Origin: Falsirhodobacter deserti
Lineage (GTDB): Bacteria > Pseudomonadota > Alphaproteobacteria > Rhodobacterales > Rhodobacteraceae
Assembly (NCBI RefSeq): GCF_004015795.1
Contig: NZ_ML137218.1
Location: 1,463,811 to 1,527,810, forward strand
Direction: 5' to 3'
Length of the DNA stretch: 64,000 nucleotides
Positions 36,456 to 44,127 of the stretch are shown here, one piece after another; position 1 is the stretch's first letter, and every line of letters starts with the position of its first letter. The position numbers and the translations under genes were made by a program. The notes under the pieces are model-generated. The model saw only the letters and a program-made list of their open reading frames with translations. It did not search any database and was not told where the DNA came from.

Positions 36456-38087
36456 TCAGGCGCTCCAGTTCGAGGCGCGGAAGTCCATCGCAAAGGCCGG
36501 TGCGGCCTTCCAGTTCAGCTCCGACTTCATTCCGGTGAAGACGGCATTCTGGTGAAGCACCTGATAGGCCGGATCCTCGCGCTCGCAGATGTCCAGCATC
36601 CGCGCGAAGGCCTTCTTGCGCGCGGCCCGGTCGGTGGAGGTTTCCATGACAACCGAAAGCTGGTTCACCTCATCATTCCAGAAGTGGCGCATCTGCTGCG
36701 CCTGTCCGTTGGGTCCGAACTGGACGACCATTGGCGTGATGGGATCGTTGATCGTGTTGGAGGCGGACCAGTCGAACACGCCGCGCGTGCCTTCGGCATC
36801 GTGGATCTGGGACCAATTTTCCTTCATCTCGATCTCGACGTTCAGGCCGACCTGAGCCCACATCTCCACCAGGATCTGCGCCGTGGGCGTCTGGTTCGTG
36901 TAGTAGTTGTTCAGCAGACGATAAGGGATCGCATCGCCCTTGTAGCCTGCCTGCTTGAGGAGGTTGCGCGCCAGCTCGGGGTCGTATTCCGGCACCGCCC
37001 AGCCCTCGATGAACATGTCGGACGACCGGAAGCTTTCGAATTGCAGGCCGGCGGGCACCACCGTCTCGCCGCCCCACATCGCGTCCACGATCATCTGGCG
37101 GTCGATCGAATGGGTCAAGGCGCGGCGCACCAGCGGGTCCGCGAGGATCTCGTTCAGCTTGTTGAATACCGAAAGGCGGTGATTCCAGATGGTGGAGGAC
37201 TGCACCTCGAGGCCCGGCGCGGCCGCGACCGTGGCGATCTGGTCCGGCGGCAGGTCGCAGGCGAAGTCGTAATCCCCCGACATGAGGCCGTTCACGCGGC
37301 TCGCGACTTCGGGAACCTCCACGAAGCGGATGCGTGCCAGCGGCGGGCGTCCGCCCCAATAGTCGTCATGCGCGACCAGTGTCAGTGACACGTCGGGACG
37401 ATACTCCTCGACCATGTAGGCGCCGGTGGTGACGGGCTTGGCAGCCCATTCAGCATAGCTTGCGGCTTCATCCCAGGCTCGCTTGTTCAGGATCTGCGAG
37501 CCGTTGGCGTAGAGACGACCTTCCAGCGTCAGGTCCGGGGTCGCATTGTGGAAGCGGACGGTATACCTGTCCACGGCTTCCACGCCGCGCAGGGCGGGCC
37601 ACATGCGGCGCGCGACGCCGGGAATGCCGGCCGGAAGCTCCTTGGCGTTCTGCGGCTTGAAATCCTCGGCATACAGGGTGGTGCCGCCGACCGGCGCGGT
37701 CCCGGCGAACAGGCGCTCGTCCGAAAAGGAGAATACCACGTCCTCGGCCGTCATCTCGTCGCCGTTGTGGAAGCGGACGCCTTCGCGCAGCTTCAGCTCG
37801 ATCGTCTTGTCGTCGAGGCGGTTCCACTCGGTGGCAAGGGCCGCCACCGGACCTTGGTTGCCCATCCAGTCGCGGTCGATAAGCCCTTCCCACATGTTGG
37901 GGAAGAACACCCGCTCGCCGACGTTCGACTGCTCGTTCCAGACGTCGAGCGTCCCGTTGTTGGTGATCTTCTGCACCGCGATGGTGATCTCGCGGCGCGT
38001 TCCCTGCGCACGCAGACTGCGCGGCAGGATCAGCGACCCGGTGGCGGCCCCCAGAAGGCCAAGGGTGTGGCGGCGATTGATGAGCAT
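36456..38087 (-). CDS. ABC transporter substrate-binding protein, family 5
   Basis: A 543-residue periplasmic binding protein of the dipeptide/oligopeptide/nickel (SBP_bac_5) family. The start at 38087 gives an export signal, MLINRRHTLGLLGAATGSLI, with a twin-arginine-like motif and a probable cut after LRAQG. Family features are LKLREGVRFHNGDEMTAEDVVFS and the C-terminal hinge region. Many family members bind non-peptide ligands, including agrocinopine (a sugar phosphodiester). It is the first gene of the operon, divergent from the RpiR regulator. Confidence 0.92.
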   Translation of the reverse strand: MLINRRHTLGLLGAATGSLILPRSLRAQGTRREITIAVQKITNNGTLDVWNEQSNVGERVFFPNMWEGLIDRDWMGNQGPVAALATEWNRLDDKTIELKLREGVRFHNGDEMTAEDVVFSFSDERLFAGTAPVGGTTLYAEDFKPQNAKELPAGIPGVARRMWPALRGVEAVDRYTVRFHNATPDLTLEGRLYANGSQILNKRAWDEAASYAEWAAKPVTTGAYMVEEYRPDVSLTLVAHDDYWGGRPPLARIRFVEVPEVASRVNGLMSGDYDFACDLPPDQIATVAAAPGLEVQSSTIWNHRLSVFNKLNEILADPLVRRALTHSIDRQMIVDAMWGGETVVPAGLQFESFRSSDMFIEGWAVPEYDPELARNLLKQAGYKGDAIPYRLLNNYYTNQTPTAQILVEMWAQVGLNVEIEMKENWSQIHDAEGTRGVFDWSASNTINDPITPMVVQFGPNGQAQQMRHFWNDEVNQLSVVMETSTDRAARKKAFARMLDICEREDPAYQVLHQNAVFTGMKSELNWKAAPAFAMDFRASNWSA

Positions 38088-38242
38088 GGTCCCTCGCGTT
38101 TCCCGTTTCGGTGCTTTTGCCAATCTGCTAGCGGCATTATTTTTCATTTTTGTGACCGCGTGGAATAAATCTCCAACCGATCAGCTTGACGCGGCCTCCG
38201 CCTGTGCGCAAAATCCATGGACAGGTTCGAGAAAGACGGCAG
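38088..38242. promoter_or_regulatory. divergent promoter region between binding-protein gene and rpiR-like gene
   Basis: 155 bases between oppositely directed genes, AT-richer than its surroundings near 38130-38160. Two short dyads are visible: TGGAATAAATCTCCA (38160-38174), with TGGA/TCCA arms, and TGCC...GGCA around 38119-38135. Either could be an RpiR operator; none matches a known consensus closely. Confidence 0.45.
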
Positions 38243-39043
38243 ATGAGATCCACCGACGGCGCGTCCGTTCCGACCGACGTGCTGGACCTGTTGCAGGGCA
38301 GCATGGATGCCTTGCCCAACGCACTGAGTCGCATTGCGAAATACGTGCTGGAACATCCCGAGATGGTCATTCACCAGTCGGTAACGGAGCTGGGCAGCTT
38401 CTCCGGCAGTGGCGAAGCAAGCGTCGTGCGGCTCTGCCGCAGCCTCGGCTTCAAGGGCTACCGGGACTTCAAGATGGCGCTTGCGGTAGAGCTGGGCCGT
38501 CCGCAGACGCCGCCACCCGGCCTATCATCGGGAGGTGCCTACGACACGATACGAGACGCTTTCGAGCGGAGCATCAGCGATGCAGCGCGGAGTATGGATG
38601 GGAAGGAGCTTGCTCTTGTCGCGACCCTTCTGCTCCGCAGCCGACGCATCGACATCTACGGCGCCGGGTTATCCAGCATGGCAGCCGATATGCTGACCTA
38701 CCGTCTGCAGCGGCTGAACCTTCCCGCCTTCTCCTTCCGCGACGCGCATATCGCCCATGAGGTCGCACATGGCCTCGATGCGGGCTGCGTCGCGATCGCC
38801 TTCTCCCTTTCAGGCCTGACCGAGGACACAGTGAAGTTCCTCCGCAGCGCACGGCATGCGAGAGCAAGGGCCATCGCCATCACCGGACGTGCGTCAAGTC
38901 CTGTCGGTGAAGCGGCCGACAAGGTCATCGCGCTGTCCGGCCTGCGGATCCGAAGTTCGGATGGCATCCTCACCCCTTTGACCGCCAACCTGTTGGTGAT
39001 TGAATGCCTGGGCGCGGAAGTTGCACGACAGCGAATGAAATGA
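38243..39043 (+). CDS. RpiR/MurR-family transcriptional regulator
   Basis: A 266-residue regulator. The N-terminal HTH_6 domain has LPNALSRIAKYVLEHPEMVIHQSVTELGSFSGSGEASVVRLCRSLGFKGYRDFK; the C-terminal SIS sugar-phosphate-binding domain has RIDIYGAGLSSMAADMLTYRL, AIAFSLSGLTEDTVKFL and AIAITGRASSPVGEAAD. RpiR proteins sense sugar phosphates, which fits control of the divergent operon by an intermediate of its pathway. Confidence 0.9.
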   Translation: MRSTDGASVPTDVLDLLQGSMDALPNALSRIAKYVLEHPEMVIHQSVTELGSFSGSGEASVVRLCRSLGFKGYRDFKMALAVELGRPQTPPPGLSSGGAYDTIRDAFERSISDAARSMDGKELALVATLLLRSRRIDIYGAGLSSMAADMLTYRLQRLNLPAFSFRDAHIAHEVAHGLDAGCVAIAFSLSGLTEDTVKFLRSARHARARAIAITGRASSPVGEAADKVIALSGLRIRSSDGILTPLTANLLVIECLGAEVARQRMK

Positions 39044-39154
39044 AGCGCTATGCGAACGGGAATTGCTAGCTCCAGATCCATTGTTTCTGAACGCTCGTCT
39101 TCGGCATCTCTCGCCGCGGCCGGGAGCTCCTCAGAAACGGCTCTCCAGGCCTGT

Positions 39155-39395
39155 CAACAGAGGAGCCTAGACTTACACTTGGGTGGCGACCCATGCGGCA
39201 TCAGGATGAGCATCGCGGGCTCGTCTAGGACTTCAGTCTGCCCTTGGGGGCCATCCCGACGCGGCGCATCCGAGCCGCTCTGCCCCGGAGCGTGCCTGTA
39301 TGCCGGCGAGGGCTCCCATGGAGATCAAGCCTTACCCATGTCCATCCTCGTCCGGCACCGCAGTCTGGCCGGGCAAGTCATGGGTCGAGGAAGGT
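39155..39395. repeat. direct repeat right of the phosphodiester operon
   Basis: Partner of 30000-30243 in the same orientation. The pair encloses the whole importer/catabolic operon and its RpiR regulator (about 8.9 kb). Shared blocks include CAACAGAGGAGC, GTCTAGGACTTC and ATGGAGATCAAGCCTT. Confidence 0.7.
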
Positions 39396-39553
39396 CAGCT
39401 TTGGGGGCCGCGCGACCCCTACCGCAAGCTCGGCCAGCATGTTCCATGGAGTGCAGACATGCTGCAGCAACAGCCGGAAGGTCCACGTTGGCCGGAGGTG
39501 CCCAACATCTGAAACAGAGCCGTTTCGTCGTGCCGGAGGATGCCTTCCGAGAC

Positions 39554-39644
39554 GTGACAACTGGAGCCGTCTCACGACATTATATGTATCTTACTTCTTA
39601 CTGGTAACTTTAAACCTTTGTCGAGAAACGGCTCCGGCTGTCAC
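39554..39644. repeat. 91-bp inverted repeat, MITE-like
   Basis: 26-base arms (39554-39579 and 39619-39644) match at about 21 positions as inverted repeats, both with GTGACA, GGAGCCGT and CGACA. The centre is 39 AT-rich bases, unlike the GC-rich flanks. Similar arm sequences lie nearby (39133, 39516). It resembles a miniature inverted-repeat element; a target duplication was not found. Confidence 0.5.
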
Positions 39645-40419
39645 GCTGATCCGCATCCTGGGACAACCTTCCGGCACCCGAGGAACCAGTCAGCCTTCCG
39701 GCGTTCCGGTGACGTTGGGCGGGCAGGCGCCCCCGGCCTTCTGCCCCTGCTACATACGCAGACCCGATCAGGTAGTTCTTGAACCTGCGCCAGAGCGCTT
39801 CAGCGCGTCCCTGGCAGCCTGTTCACTGTGTCCTGGTGCCGGTGGTGCACCCAGCAGGGAAAGCCAGCCAGGCGCGCGCTTTGAGAGCTTTTGTGATTGG
39901 CGCTGGTGTCACGTCTCGATCAGCTTTCCGGCACGGCCATCGGTTGTCCTTGGAGGAGGGTGCGGTTTCTCGGGCGGATAAGGCGAGCTGATCAGGCGCG
40001 GCACCCGTAGGCTACTGTCTGAACAATCCTTTCCGCAGGCAGATCGTGCCGCCTCTCCCCTCTTGGAGGGGATGTGAGCACCTGGACGGGCTTCGATACA
40101 CCTTTCGACTTCTTCCCCCTCTCACCCAGGGCAGGTAGCCCTTTTCGCTGCGCTCCCGCCTGGCCGAGCCGCCCAGCCTGGGCATCATCCCTTGTCCGCC
40201 TCTCGGCCTCCTGTGAGTTCGAACACCCAGGCTTGAGGAGGATGGGCTTCCGAATGTGCCTGCGACTGCGTGAGCGAGCCGCAGGCTGGCCTTTAGGATG
40301 CTCTGGAGCTGGTGGAGCGCCCCAAATGCGAAGCTGCTTCAGCACGCGCTTCAGGTGAAATTGACGAGATTCGGAAAAGTGCATCTGGGGTGATTTCCGT
40401 CAAGCTAGGGTATGGTGGT

Positions 40420-40467
40420 GTCAAGCAACGGGGGTGTTCCGGGCGGGCCTGGCCGGGGTTGCTTGAC
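40420..40467. repeat. hairpin with 10-bp perfect arms
   Basis: GTCAAGCAAC at 40420-40429 pairs with GTTGCTTGAC at 40458-40467. A third related GTCAAGCAA occurs near 40557. No gene is adjacent on either side within 180 bases; it lies just beyond the truncated integrase end. Confidence 0.45.
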
Positions 40468-40654
40468 CTTGCTTGACAGCTTTTGCCTTGTGACATTGAC
40501 GTTTCAGGCCGAAGTTGACGGCCTGTAACGTGGAAGCGTTACAGATCAGGCCTCTGTCAAGCAAATCCCGGCCTCCTGCTCCGGCCGGGACGGGCCGGCC
40601 AGACCGGAAGTTCAGATCAGAAGATGGCCCGCAGAGCCGCCCGCAGCCGGCTCG

Positions 40655-41578
40655 TCAGGCGCGGATCGCTGCCCTTCGAGGCGTCCCAGAAAGGCGGTCG
40701 TTCTCGAACGCCCAGCGGAAAACGGCGCGAACACTGGCAAGGTAGACATCAGAGACGGTCTTCGGCGCTTTCTTTTCGCTCAGCAGCTTGTCGCGCCAAT
40801 CGAGCAGATTGCGCTTCGTGATCCGGGCCGCGTCACTGTGGCCGACGAATTTGATCAGATGCTTGACCGCGTTCTCCCATTGCTTCGCTCCGTCCTTGTG
40901 CTTTCCGAGAGCTTGCCGGCTGGCGATGTATTCATGGAAAAGCATCTTGAGCGGGACCGGCGCAGGTGAGTCCTACACCGGGTCCGCGTTCCCGATAAGG
41001 GGGTGCGATGACTGAGCGGTGAAATCGCCCTCATCTCGCTCGACAACTCGGGCAAGTGCCTCAAGCTCGGCGGCGCAAAGAGCACGTGCAATCGAACGCC
41101 ATTCTTCCGAACCCGCGTCTGCCGTCAGATTTCCGGCTCTACGAAAACGTTCGATCTCTAAGCCCATAGTCTCGGCGAGTTGGAGATCACTGAGCTTGCC
41201 GGCCGATCCGTCCCGGAGCTGCTGCACCAGCTGATCGTCTATCCCTATCAAAGCATAGCGTGAATCGTTCCGCAGTTCGTCATCGAAGGCGAGCCGCCGG
41301 ATGTAATGGCTGGCGGCGATCTGAGCAGGCGTGAGAAGGAAGCGTCCCTCCTGGACCGGCATGGCTCCCGCTTGGGCAGCTTGACGCTCGGCGGACATGA
41401 TTTGCGCCTGAAGGACGGCCACCGCGCCTGGGTGCTTCCGCATAGCCGCGCGCCGATCGCCACCCAGAGTTTCCAGTAGCTCGGACTTGCCGACGTAGGG
41501 GATCAGCGGCTTGGGAACAGCAACGCGGGCGTAGAACCGCCCGCCCTTCTCTTTCCAGTGTCGCAACTTTCCAGCCAT
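40655..41578 (-). pseudogene. tyrosine integrase, interrupted and truncated
   Basis: One reverse-strand frame from the ATG at 41578 encodes an integrase N-terminus (MAGKLRHWKEKGGRFYARVAVPKPLIPYVG), then meets an in-frame TAG at 40973-40975. Translation resumes in the same frame through a core-binding-type domain (FVGHSDAARITKRNLLDWRDKLL; KTVSDVYLASVRAVFRWAFENDRL) and stops at 40655. The catalytic domain with the RHRY residues is absent. It lies beside tRNA-Thr, as expected for the island integrase. Confidence 0.85.
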
Positions 41579-41669
41579 CGTCTCGCCCTCATTCTGGCAC
41601 CGCGTTTGGCACCAAAAAGGGCACGAACCCCCTAGATACAAGGGTTTTCTTTGTTATCAACGGGATATA

Positions 41670-41697
41670 ATGGTGCTGCAAGAGAGGATTGAACTCT
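41670..41697. repeat. right attachment site copy (within tRNA-Thr)
   Basis: The 28 bases identical to 12359-12386 cover the T-arm 3' half, acceptor 3' strand and CCA of tRNA-Thr plus one base. This is the att copy that keeps the tRNA intact. Confidence 0.85.
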
Positions 41698-41745
41698 CGA
41701 CCTCACCCTTACCAAGGGTGTGCTCTACCACTGAGCTACTGCAGC
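41671..41745 (-). tRNA. tRNA-Thr (anticodon GGT)
   Basis: On the reverse strand 75 bases including CCA fold as a cloverleaf: acceptor GCTGCAG with TTGCAGC (one mismatch-tolerant position), D-arm GCTCAGTGGTAGAGC, anticodon loop TTGGTAA giving GGT, and T-arm GAGAGTTCAATCCTCTC. It is the integration target of the island. Confidence 0.94.
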
Positions 41746-41826
41746 GCCGTGGCGGGTGGATAGACGCAAAAATCACGGCATGCAACCCCAACTGGACGGT
41801 TTTTTTTCCCCGCGCTACAAGATGGC

Positions 41827-41994
41827 ATGAACAAGGATGACACACCCTCGGGCATGAAGCCGCCGAAGCGCGGTGCGCCCGCCCCAGAAACGCGCGAAGA
41901 CCGGTTGAAGGCCGCGTTGAAGGCCAATATGGCCCGACGCAAGGCACAGGCGCGCGCCCGTTCCCAAGGGAACGCCGAGCAGGACAAGGACTGA
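41827..41994 (+). CDS. small conserved protein upstream of murA
   Basis: A 55-residue highly charged protein ([20 protein letters not shown]; then [23 protein letters not shown]). I recall similar short proteins directly before murA in Rhodobacteraceae, with the block [20 protein letters not shown] best kept. It ends four bases before the murA start, so the two are probably co-transcribed. The function is unknown; the basic helix could bind nucleic acid. Confidence 0.75.
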   Translation: MNKDDTPSGMKPPKRGAPAPETREDRLKAALKANMARRKAQARARSQGNAEQDKD

Positions 41995-41998
41995 GATT

Positions 41999-43264
41999 TT
42001 GGATTCGATTCTGGTGCGGGGCAATGGCCCCCTGAACGGGCAGATCCCGATTGCAGGTGCCAAGAACGCCTGCCTGACGCTGATGCCGGCCACCCTTCTG
42101 ACGGATGAACCGCTGACGTTGACCAACGCGCCGCGCCTGTCGGATATCCGTACCATGACGCAGCTTCTCGGCTCTCTCGGGGCCGAGGTGGCGTCGCTGC
42201 AGGGGGGGCAGGTTCTTGCGCTTTCCTCGCACCAGATCGCCAGCCAGAAGGCCGACTACGAGATCGTGCGCAAGATGCGCGCTTCGATCCTTGTTCTGGG
42301 CCCGCTGCTGGCGCGGTTCGGCCATGCCGAGGTTTCGCTGCCCGGCGGTTGCGCCATCGGCGCGCGCCCTGTGGACCTGCACCTGAAGGCGCTGGAAGCG
42401 ATGGGCGCGGATCTGGACCTGCGCGACGGCTATGTCCATGCCAAGGCACCGGGCGGGCTGAAGGGCGCAGTGTTCGACTTCCCCGTCGTCTCGGTTGGCG
42501 CCACGGAAAATGCGCTGATGGCCGCCACGCTGGCCAAAGGCACCACCGTCCTGAAGAACGCAGCACGAGAGCCGGAGATCGTCGACCTTGCCCGCTGCCT
42601 GCGCCGCATGGGCGCACAGATCGAAGGCGAAGGCACGTCCACCATCACCATCCAGGGGGTCGACCGGCTGGGCGGCGCGACGCATCCCGTCGTGACCGAC
42701 CGGATCGAGCTTGGAACCTATATGCTGGCCCCCGCCATCTGCGGCGGCGAGGTGGAGCTGCTGGGCGGCAGGATCGAGCTGCTGGGCGCCTTCTGCGAAA
42801 AGCTGGACGAAGCCGGCATCAGCGTCGAGGAAACGGCAGCCGGCCTCAAGGTCAGCCGCAAGAACGGCCGCATCCGCGCCGTGGACGTGGTGACAGAGCC
42901 CTTCCCCGGCTTCCCCACTGACCTTCAGGCGCAGATGATGGCACTTTTGTGCACCGCCGAAGGCACCAGCATCCTTGAAGAGAAGATCTTCGAGAATCGC
43001 TTCATGCACGCCCCGGAACTGTCCCGCATGGGTGCGCGGATCGAAGTGCATGGTGGCCACGCCACCGTGCATGGCGTTGACAAGCTGCGCGGCGCGCCCG
43101 TGATGGCGACGGACCTGCGGGCCTCTGTCTCGCTGATCCTTGCCGCGCTGGCGGCGGAAGGCGAAACCGTCGTCAGCCGCGTGTACCACCTTGATCGCGG
43201 ATATGAACGGGTGGAGGAAAAACTTTCCGCCTGCGGCGCGCTGATCGAACGTATTGAAGGCTGA
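41999..43264 (+). CDS. murA: UDP-N-acetylglucosamine 1-carboxyvinyltransferase
   Basis: MurA transfers enolpyruvate from PEP to UDP-GlcNAc, the first committed step of peptidoglycan synthesis. The 421 residues begin [24 protein letters not shown], which matches homologues and supports the TTG start at 41999. The catalytic cysteine is near residue 118 in [13 protein letters not shown], the fosfomycin-sensitive form. It is preceded by the small charged ORF and followed by a strong hairpin and the DUF2948 gene. Confidence 0.96.
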   Translation: MDSILVRGNGPLNGQIPIAGAKNACLTLMPATLLTDEPLTLTNAPRLSDIRTMTQLLGSLGAEVASLQGGQVLALSSHQIASQKADYEIVRKMRASILVLGPLLARFGHAEVSLPGGCAIGARPVDLHLKALEAMGADLDLRDGYVHAKAPGGLKGAVFDFPVVSVGATENALMAATLAKGTTVLKNAAREPEIVDLARCLRRMGAQIEGEGTSTITIQGVDRLGGATHPVVTDRIELGTYMLAPAICGGEVELLGGRIELLGAFCEKLDEAGISVEETAAGLKVSRKNGRIRAVDVVTEPFPGFPTDLQAQMMALLCTAEGTSILEEKIFENRFMHAPELSRMGARIEVHGGHATVHGVDKLRGAPVMATDLRASVSLILAALAAEGETVVSRVYHLDRGYERVEEKLSACGALIERIEG

Positions 43265-43274
43265 CCTTGCCCTT

Positions 43275-43313
43275 CCCCGTCCGGTGCTTATCTTGACCAC
43301 GCACCGGACGGGG
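43275..43313 (+). promoter_or_regulatory. 13-bp perfect hairpin covering the DUF2948 ribosome binding site
   Basis: CCCCGTCCGGTGC (43275-43287) and GCACCGGACGGGG (43301-43313) form a perfect stem with a 13-base loop between murA and the next gene. The last four bases of the stem belong to the GGGGGAG ribosome binding site at 43310-43316. It could attenuate translation of the DUF2948 gene or mark the murA transcript end; there is no T-run. Confidence 0.6.
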
Positions 43314-43322
43314 GAGACAAAA

Positions 43323-43778
43323 ATGGCCGACGCGCGATTCGAAGATGCCGAGGAGCGGCCGCTTTACCTTGGCGCCGAAGATGCCGAGGATCTGAAGGTG
43401 ATCTCGGCGCTGGTGCAGGATGCCGTCCTGCCGATCACCGAAATGCGGTATCGCCCGTCCAAGCGCCAGTTCCTGATGCTTCTGAACCGTTTTCGCTGGG
43501 AAGATCGCATCGCCGCGCCGGAGCGTGTCCGTTCAATCCTGTGTTTCCAGGATGTTCTGGCGGTGCGCAGCCAGGGGATCGATCGGAACGACAAGGACAC
43601 GGTCCTGTCGGTGCTGGCCCTGAACTGGGTGCCCGCCGAAGAAGGCGCGGGTCTGCTGGAGGTTGTTCTGGCCGGCGATGGCGCGATTGCGCTTCAACTG
43701 GAAGCGTTGGACGTTTCGCTGCGTGATGTCACGCGCCCCTATCTTGCCGCATCGCGCCGTGCGCCCGCCCATGATTAG
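43323..43778 (+). CDS. DUF2948 family protein
   Basis: A 151-residue protein typical of DUF2948, a family found in alphaproteobacteria: LYLGAEDAEDLKVISALVQDAVLPITEMRYRP, a middle FLMLLNRFRWED and a C-terminal LEALDVSLRDVTRPYLA. It has no membrane segment and no known function. GGGGGAG lies six bases before the ATG and partly inside a strong hairpin. It overlaps the convergent gene at 43775 by four bases. Confidence 0.88.
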   Translation: MADARFEDAEERPLYLGAEDAEDLKVISALVQDAVLPITEMRYRPSKRQFLMLLNRFRWEDRIAAPERVRSILCFQDVLAVRSQGIDRNDKDTVLSVLALNWVPAEEGAGLLEVVLAGDGAIALQLEALDVSLRDVTRPYLAASRRAPAHD

Positions 43779-44011
43779 TGGGCGCGCCGCACCGGCCGGA
43801 TTTCCACACCCCACGCCTTCGGGTCGCGATCGCGCATAAGTTCCCGGGCAACCTCGAACGGGCGGTCGGTCGTGATGCTGAGCGGGACGGTGCCGATGGC
43901 CTGCGCCACGTTGCTGATCAACTGCACCTCGAAGAAGGAGGTTGTCGCCGGAACCGCCCGCGCCGGTGCCAGAAATGCCATCCCCACTTGCTTCAATGCC
44001 TGAACGATCAT
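43775..44011 (-). CDS. hypothetical 78-aa protein
   Basis: A small protein (MIVQALKQVGMAFLAPARAV then FFEVQLISNVAQAIGTVPLS). An excellent GGAGGAG lies seven bases before the ATG at 44011, which supports it as a real gene; the frame open to 44038 has no such site. It is convergent with DUF2948 and its promoter region is shared with hrpB. I do not recognise a family. Confidence 0.65.
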   Translation of the reverse strand: MIVQALKQVGMAFLAPARAVPATTSFFEVQLISNVAQAIGTVPLSITTDRPFEVARELMRDRDPKAWGVEIRPVRRAH

Positions 44012-44127
44012 CGGAAAGCTCCTCCTGTGATGCGGCAAGGATCGCGCGGAAAGGTTAATGGCCCGAAAATGCTGCGTACATTTCGCGGCCCATTGATGCG
44101 GCGGCAGCGCCGCGCGATAAGCGCCCC

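Larger units (their letters stand above)
39044..40654. other. gene-poor stretch of repeats before the integrase
   Basis: About 1.6 kb without a convincing gene. It contains the right copy of the 240-bp direct repeat (39155-39395), a 91-bp inverted repeat (39554-39644) and a hairpin at 40420-40467. The core GAAACGGCTC also appears at 39133. Open frames here look like chance products of GC-rich DNA. Confidence 0.5.
12360..41697. mobile_element. integrative genomic island at tRNA-Thr(GGT), decayed
   Basis: About 29.3 kb lies between the partial tRNA-Thr copy at 12359-12386 and the intact tRNA at 41671-41745. A tyrosine-integrase pseudogene sits 92 bases from the tRNA and reads away from it, the usual layout of tRNA-integrated elements. 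The interior has two insertion sequences, repeats, several broken genes and accessory metabolism. Genes outside both ends (Sco; murA) are core. The integrase carries an internal stop and lacks its catalytic end, so the island is probably immobile now. Confidence 0.82.

Noticed and set aside
40074-40358. Small forward ORF of 94 codons near the integrase
   Set aside because: No Shine-Dalgarno, cysteine- and arginine-rich chance-like translation, and it lies in a repeat-rich gene desert.
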